Assembly (NCBI RefSeq): GCF_029893585.1
Contig: NZ_JARXYX010000006.1
Span: forward strand, 62,001 to 126,000
DNA: 64,000 nt
From: Streptomyces sp. LBL
GTDB taxonomy: Bacteria > Actinomycetota > Actinomycetes > Streptomycetales > Streptomycetaceae
Reading direction: 5' to 3'
The notes below the pieces were generated by a model that saw only the letters and a program-made list of their open reading frames with translations, did no database searches and was not told where the DNA came from. Shown here piece after piece: positions 61,085-64,000 of the stretch. Both the position numbers and the translations under genes were made by a program. Position 1 is the first letter of the stretch; each line of letters opens with the position of its first letter.

Positions 61085-61666
61085 CTACCGCAAACGGGCC
61101 ATCAGCGCGTGCTCCACCAGCGTGATCAGCGCTGACTTCGCGTCCGAGCGGTGGCGGGCGTCCGTCGTGATGATCGGGGTGTCCGGGCCGATCTGGAGCG
61201 CCTCGCGGACCTCGTCGGGGTTGTACGGCTGCTGGCCGTCGAAGCCGTTGAGGGCGATGACGAACGGCAGGCCGCTGTTCTCGAAGTAGTCGACCGCGGG
61301 GAAGCAGTCGGCGAGACGGCGGGTGTCCACCAGGACGATCGCGCCGATGGCGCCGCGCACGAGGTCGTCCCACATGAACCAGAAACGGTCCTGGCCGGGC
61401 GTACCGAAGAGGTACAGGATCAGGTCCTGGTCGAGCGTGATGCGACCGAAGTCCATGGCGACCGTCGTGGTCGTCTTGTCCCCGGTGTGGGTGAGGTCGT
61501 CGATGCCGGCCGAAGCTGACGTCATCACGGCCTCGGTGCGCAGCGGGTTGATCTCCGAGACGGCGCCGACGAACGTGGTCTTGCCCACGCCGAAGCCGCC
61601 GGCCACCACGATCTTCGCGGACGTGGTGGAGCGGGAAGGCCCTCCGCTAGAGCTTGCGAAGTCCAC
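61085..61666 (-). CDS. cvnD: conservon GTPase CvnD
   Basis: A 193-residue Ras-like GTPase. The P-loop is VAGGFGVGKTTFVGAV, switch regions VAMDFGRITLD and LFGTPGQDRFWFMWDD, then NGFDG (the NKxD equivalent, altered to NGFD). Streptomyces conservons (cvnABCD) assemble a membrane heterocomplex reminiscent of eukaryotic GPCR signalling and affect development. GTG at 61666; overlaps cvnC by 20 nt. Confidence 0.95.
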   Translation of the reverse strand: MDFASSSGGPSRSTTSAKIVVAGGFGVGKTTFVGAVSEINPLRTEAVMTSASAGIDDLTHTGDKTTTTVAMDFGRITLDQDLILYLFGTPGQDRFWFMWDDLVRGAIGAIVLVDTRRLADCFPAVDYFENSGLPFVIALNGFDGQQPYNPDEVREALQIGPDTPIITTDARHRSDAKSALITLVEHALMARLR

Positions 61667-62231
61667 TGAGCACCCTTTCGAGCAATGTCACGGCTGGCTG
61701 GCCGCCGGCGCTCTCGTCGCCGCCGGGCTGATGGATGGCGACCAGGCCCGCCTCCGCCAAGTCGGCGACGAGGATCCTGGCCACACCGAGAGGGATGGTC
61801 AGGAGGGCCGAGATCTCGGCCACCGACTTGATCTCACGGCAGAGGTTGCAGATCCGCTGATGCTCGGGCAACTGGCCCTGCATCTGGTGCGGCTGCGCGG
61901 TGGTGTGCACCAGCGCCTCGATGGCGAGCTGGTAGCGCGGGCGGGTCCGGCCGCCGGTCATGGCGTACGGACGCACCAGCGGGTTGTTCGCCGCCCCCGC
62001 GGGCGCCGGCTCAGGGGTGCGTCGATGCGGCTGTACGGGCTGGATGCGCGGGGCCGGGGGCTGGTCGTACGGTGACGGACCGGGGCCCTGGGGCGCGTAC
62101 GGCTGCTGGCGCTGCCGGCTCGGGGTGGAGGGAAAGTTGTAACGGTTGGGGTTCTGGGAACCGTCGCCGTGACCCTGGCCGGATCCGTACGACCAGTTAC
62201 CCGAAGGTGAACCGCCTGGGGGTGTTGCCAC
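61647..62231 (-). CDS. cvnC: conservon protein CvnC (DUF742)
   Basis: A 194-residue protein. A Pro/Gln-rich N-terminus precedes a DUF742 domain: LVRPYAMTGGRTRPRYQLAIEALV, HQRICNLCREIKSVAEISALLTIPLGVARILVADLAEAGLV. It is a winged-helix-like adaptor of the conservon. GTG at 62231 has GGAGGAGAG immediately upstream. Overlaps cvnD. Confidence 0.95.
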   Translation of the reverse strand: MATPPGGSPSGNWSYGSGQGHGDGSQNPNRYNFPSTPSRQRQQPYAPQGPGPSPYDQPPAPRIQPVQPHRRTPEPAPAGAANNPLVRPYAMTGGRTRPRYQLAIEALVHTTAQPHQMQGQLPEHQRICNLCREIKSVAEISALLTIPLGVARILVADLAEAGLVAIHQPGGDESAGGQPAVTLLERVLSGLRKL

Positions 62232-62327
62232 TTTCTCTCCTCCTCCGACTGTGCCGGGCACCCATCCCTGTGGAGCCGCGTTCCGAAACCTTATGGCCTT
62301 AGGAGGCCAAAAAGCACCGTCTGTCTG

Positions 62328-62741
62328 TTAGTTGAGCAGGCTCCCCTGGAGCTCCGCACGCAGATCGGGCGTCAGGACGGTACCGGAACGGTCCACCAGG
62401 AGTGCCATCTCGTACCCGACAAGGCCAATGTCCGCATCCGGATGTGCGAGAACCGCGAGCGACGAGCCGTCGGAGATGGACATGATGAAGAGAAATCCCC
62501 GCTCCATCTCCACAACCGTCTGGTTCACACTGCCGCCCTCGAAGATACGGGAGGCGCCTGCCGTCAGAGACGTCAGACCGGAGGCGACGGCCGCGAGCTG
62601 GTCGGCGCGGTCGCGCGGAAAGCCTTCGGACATCGCCAGAAGGAGTCCATCGGCAGAGACCACCACCGTGTGGGACACCCCGGGGGTGTTGTCCACGAAG
62701 TTGGTAATCAGCCAGTTCAGGTTCTGTGCCGCCTGGCTCAT
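62328..62741 (-). CDS. cvnB: conservon protein CvnB (roadblock/LC7)
   Basis: A 137-residue roadblock/LC7 domain protein starting MSQAAQNLNWLITNFVDNTP, with VVVSADGLLLAMSEGFPRDRADQLAAVASGLTSLTAGASRIF. It acts as a GTPase-activating or partner subunit between the CvnA sensor and CvnD. ATG at 62741; a 97-nt gap to cvnC. Confidence 0.96.
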   Translation of the reverse strand: MSQAAQNLNWLITNFVDNTPGVSHTVVVSADGLLLAMSEGFPRDRADQLAAVASGLTSLTAGASRIFEGGSVNQTVVEMERGFLFIMSISDGSSLAVLAHPDADIGLVGYEMALLVDRSGTVLTPDLRAELQGSLLN

Positions 62742-62751
62742 CGGGCTCACA

Positions 62752-64000
62752 CTAACGCTCCTGGTTGTAGGTGCTGTCAGGACCACCGTGTTGATTCCCA
62801 GTGGCCTGGCCGTTCGTTTCGTCACTGCCTGCGTTACGTCCCCGCTCGACCCCTCGACGCAGGTTGCTCAACCTGCCCCGGACGTCCTCGGGAGCGCGGG
62901 AGACCTGTGGGCCCCCCTGGGGGGTGGTTTCGGCGGCTCCCTCGATCAGGTTGGCCTTGGGAACCCGCCGCGGCAGACCGGAGGAGGTCACCCCGCCCGC
63001 CTTGGGCTTCTTGAGCTGTGAGGCCTGCTGCCAGCGCGCGTCGTTCGCCGAGCGCCAGGATTCGGTGCCGGTGCTGTCCGGCGCGGGAGCCGAGGGCTCC
63101 TGGTTCGTGTGCCGCGCGCCGCCCGAGCCGTTCATGCCGCCCGAGCCGTTCATGCCGCTCGGGGTCGATCCCCGACGCGGGAGCCCGGCATCGGTCATCT
63201 CGTGGGCGGCGGAGGGGGTCGGTCCCGGACGGTCGAAGCCTACGCTTTCACGCTCACCCACGTCACCGGCCTGCGGAGATTCCGCTTCCGGAGTGTACTG
63301 GTCCGGATATCCGTTGCCGTAGCCGTCGGGCTGCGGCGGCCAGTCGTCCCGGTAGGACGGCTCATCGAAGGCGCGGAACGCCTCCGGGGCGGCGCCACGG
63401 GCCGGCGCGGGCGTCTCCTGAACCTGCTCCGGGTAGGTGGGCTCCGGATAGCCGCCGTTCGGCGAGAAGGCGTCGTTCTGCGGCAGACCGCCGTTCGGCG
63501 CGTAGTACGACTCGTCGTACGACGGTTGCTCCGGCTGATCGTAGGAGCGCTGCCGCTCCTCGTACGTCGGCTGCTGCTCCCCGTACGGCTGCTGGTGCTG
63601 CTCCCCGTACGTCGGCTGAGAGTCGAAGGAGTTCGGCTGCTGCTCCGGGAATCCGCCCTGGCCGGTGTCGTAGGGGGACGGTGCGTCGAACGCCTCCGGG
63701 TACGAAGGGGTCTCGGGTCCCTGTGAGCCCGGCTCCTGGTCCGGCGATTGGGGTTCCAGGGCCGCCCGGCGCTCCTCGCGCATCAGCGAGCGGCCCACCG
63801 GGTCCAGCTCCCGTATGTCGTCCGGGACCTCGGAGTAGCGGCTGTCGTCGAAGCCGAGTTCGGCGGCCGTGCGCGTCGGCAGGCCGGCGTTGAAGTTCTC
63901 GCCGCCGAAGCTCTGCTCCGGCATGATCTGCGAGACCGTGAACTCGTCGCGCTCCGGCTGGTGTTCGCCGCCGCCGCCGTGGGTGATCGCGTCGGGCAGC
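62752..64000 (-). CDS. cvnA: conservon sensor histidine kinase-like CvnA, C-terminal part
   Basis: The frame runs off the right edge; 415 residues are seen. It is a disordered Pro/Gln/Tyr-rich tail (PSYDESYYAPNGGLPQ; PTYEERQRSYDQPEQ; GMNGSGGMNGSGG) preceding the conserved ending ARWQQASQLKKPKAGGVTSSGLPRRVPKANLIEG and RGRLSNLRRGVERGR. The QQG-type repeats are typical of CvnA cytoplasmic tails after the histidine-kinase core, which lies outside the window. From memory this position corresponds to the S. coelicolor cvn1 locus. Stop TAG at 62752 is 11 nt from cvnB. Confidence 0.9.
   Translation of the reverse strand, partial: LPDAITHGGGGEHQPERDEFTVSQIMPEQSFGGENFNAGLPTRTAAELGFDDSRYSEVPDDIRELDPVGRSLMREERRAALEPQSPDQEPGSQGPETPSYPEAFDAPSPYDTGQGGFPEQQPNSFDSQPTYGEQHQQPYGEQQPTYEERQRSYDQPEQPSYDESYYAPNGGLPQNDAFSPNGGYPEPTYPEQVQETPAPARGAAPEAFRAFDEPSYRDDWPPQPDGYGNGYPDQYTPEAESPQAGDVGERESVGFDRPGPTPSAAHEMTDAGLPRRGSTPSGMNGSGGMNGSGGARHTNQEPSAPAPDSTGTESWRSANDARWQQASQLKKPKAGGVTSSGLPRRVPKANLIEGAAETTPQGGPQVSRAPEDVRGRLSNLRRGVERGRNAGSDETNGQATGNQHGGPDSTYNQER

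Overview
This window is high-GC actinobacterial chromosome, almost certainly Streptomyces: strong GC bias at third codon positions, many GTG starts, WhiJ-type XRE/DUF397 pairs, a cvnABCD conservon and two GGDEF/EAL proteins. From memory, the core gene order (ligA, rmdB, gatCAB, LuxR ATPase, GGDEF/EAL, ilvBNC, serA, proline catabolism, leuB, ilvE, cimA, accB-accE, conservon) matches the S. coelicolor region around SCO5494-SCO5544. This could not be checked here.

Layout. 1-4300 is an accessory edge. It holds the N-terminus of an XRE regulator, an RsbW-like ATPase, an SDR/TetR pair with a clear palindromic operator, a DUF7336-like gene, and a gene graveyard (XRE C-terminus, DUF397, and the junction of a PIN-type toxin-antitoxin pair). 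4303-10096 holds housekeeping enzymes: hydrolase, DUF427, LOG-type protein, SDR, MetE-like protein and LigA. 10376-16707 holds the RmdB-like c-di-GMP enzyme and the gatCAB amidotransferase genes. 16802-26123 holds a decayed membrane gene, GNAT, a membrane protein, a large LuxR ATPase, a lipoprotein dehydrogenase, an aldo/keto reductase and a D-2-hydroxyacid dehydrogenase. 26264-29638 is a second GGDEF/EAL protein whose EAL domain is degenerate.

29672-35345 is the branched-chain and serine block. A leader peptide ([13 protein letters not shown]) and an attenuator precede ilvB-ilvN-ilvC, and serA follows. 35362-40707 is an accessory block: an N-terminally deleted MFS exporter with its TetR, then three Rossmann oxidoreductases divergent from a LysR regulator. 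40897-44990 is proline catabolism (PucR regulator, ProDH, P5CDH). 45099-49306 holds a secreted GH97 enzyme with a perfect 23-bp palindrome in its leader, a 43-residue peptide and a Tat-exported purple acid phosphatase.

49461-53891 returns to branched-chain amino acids with leuB, ilvE and cimA. cimA has its own candidate attenuator: a short ORF with tandem ATT isoleucine codons before a terminator. 54107-58726 holds a Gly-rich membrane protein, YceI and accB-accE. 58919-61046 is another XRE/DUF397 island with a frameshifted DUF3800 gene, closed by a perfect 25-bp-arm hairpin. 61085-64000 is a cvnDCBA conservon running off the window.

The main themes are branched-chain amino-acid synthesis with two separate leader-type attenuators, c-di-GMP signalling with one apparently intact and one decayed EAL domain, and several visible gene relics. 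I found no rRNA, tRNA, CRISPR array or intact mobile element.
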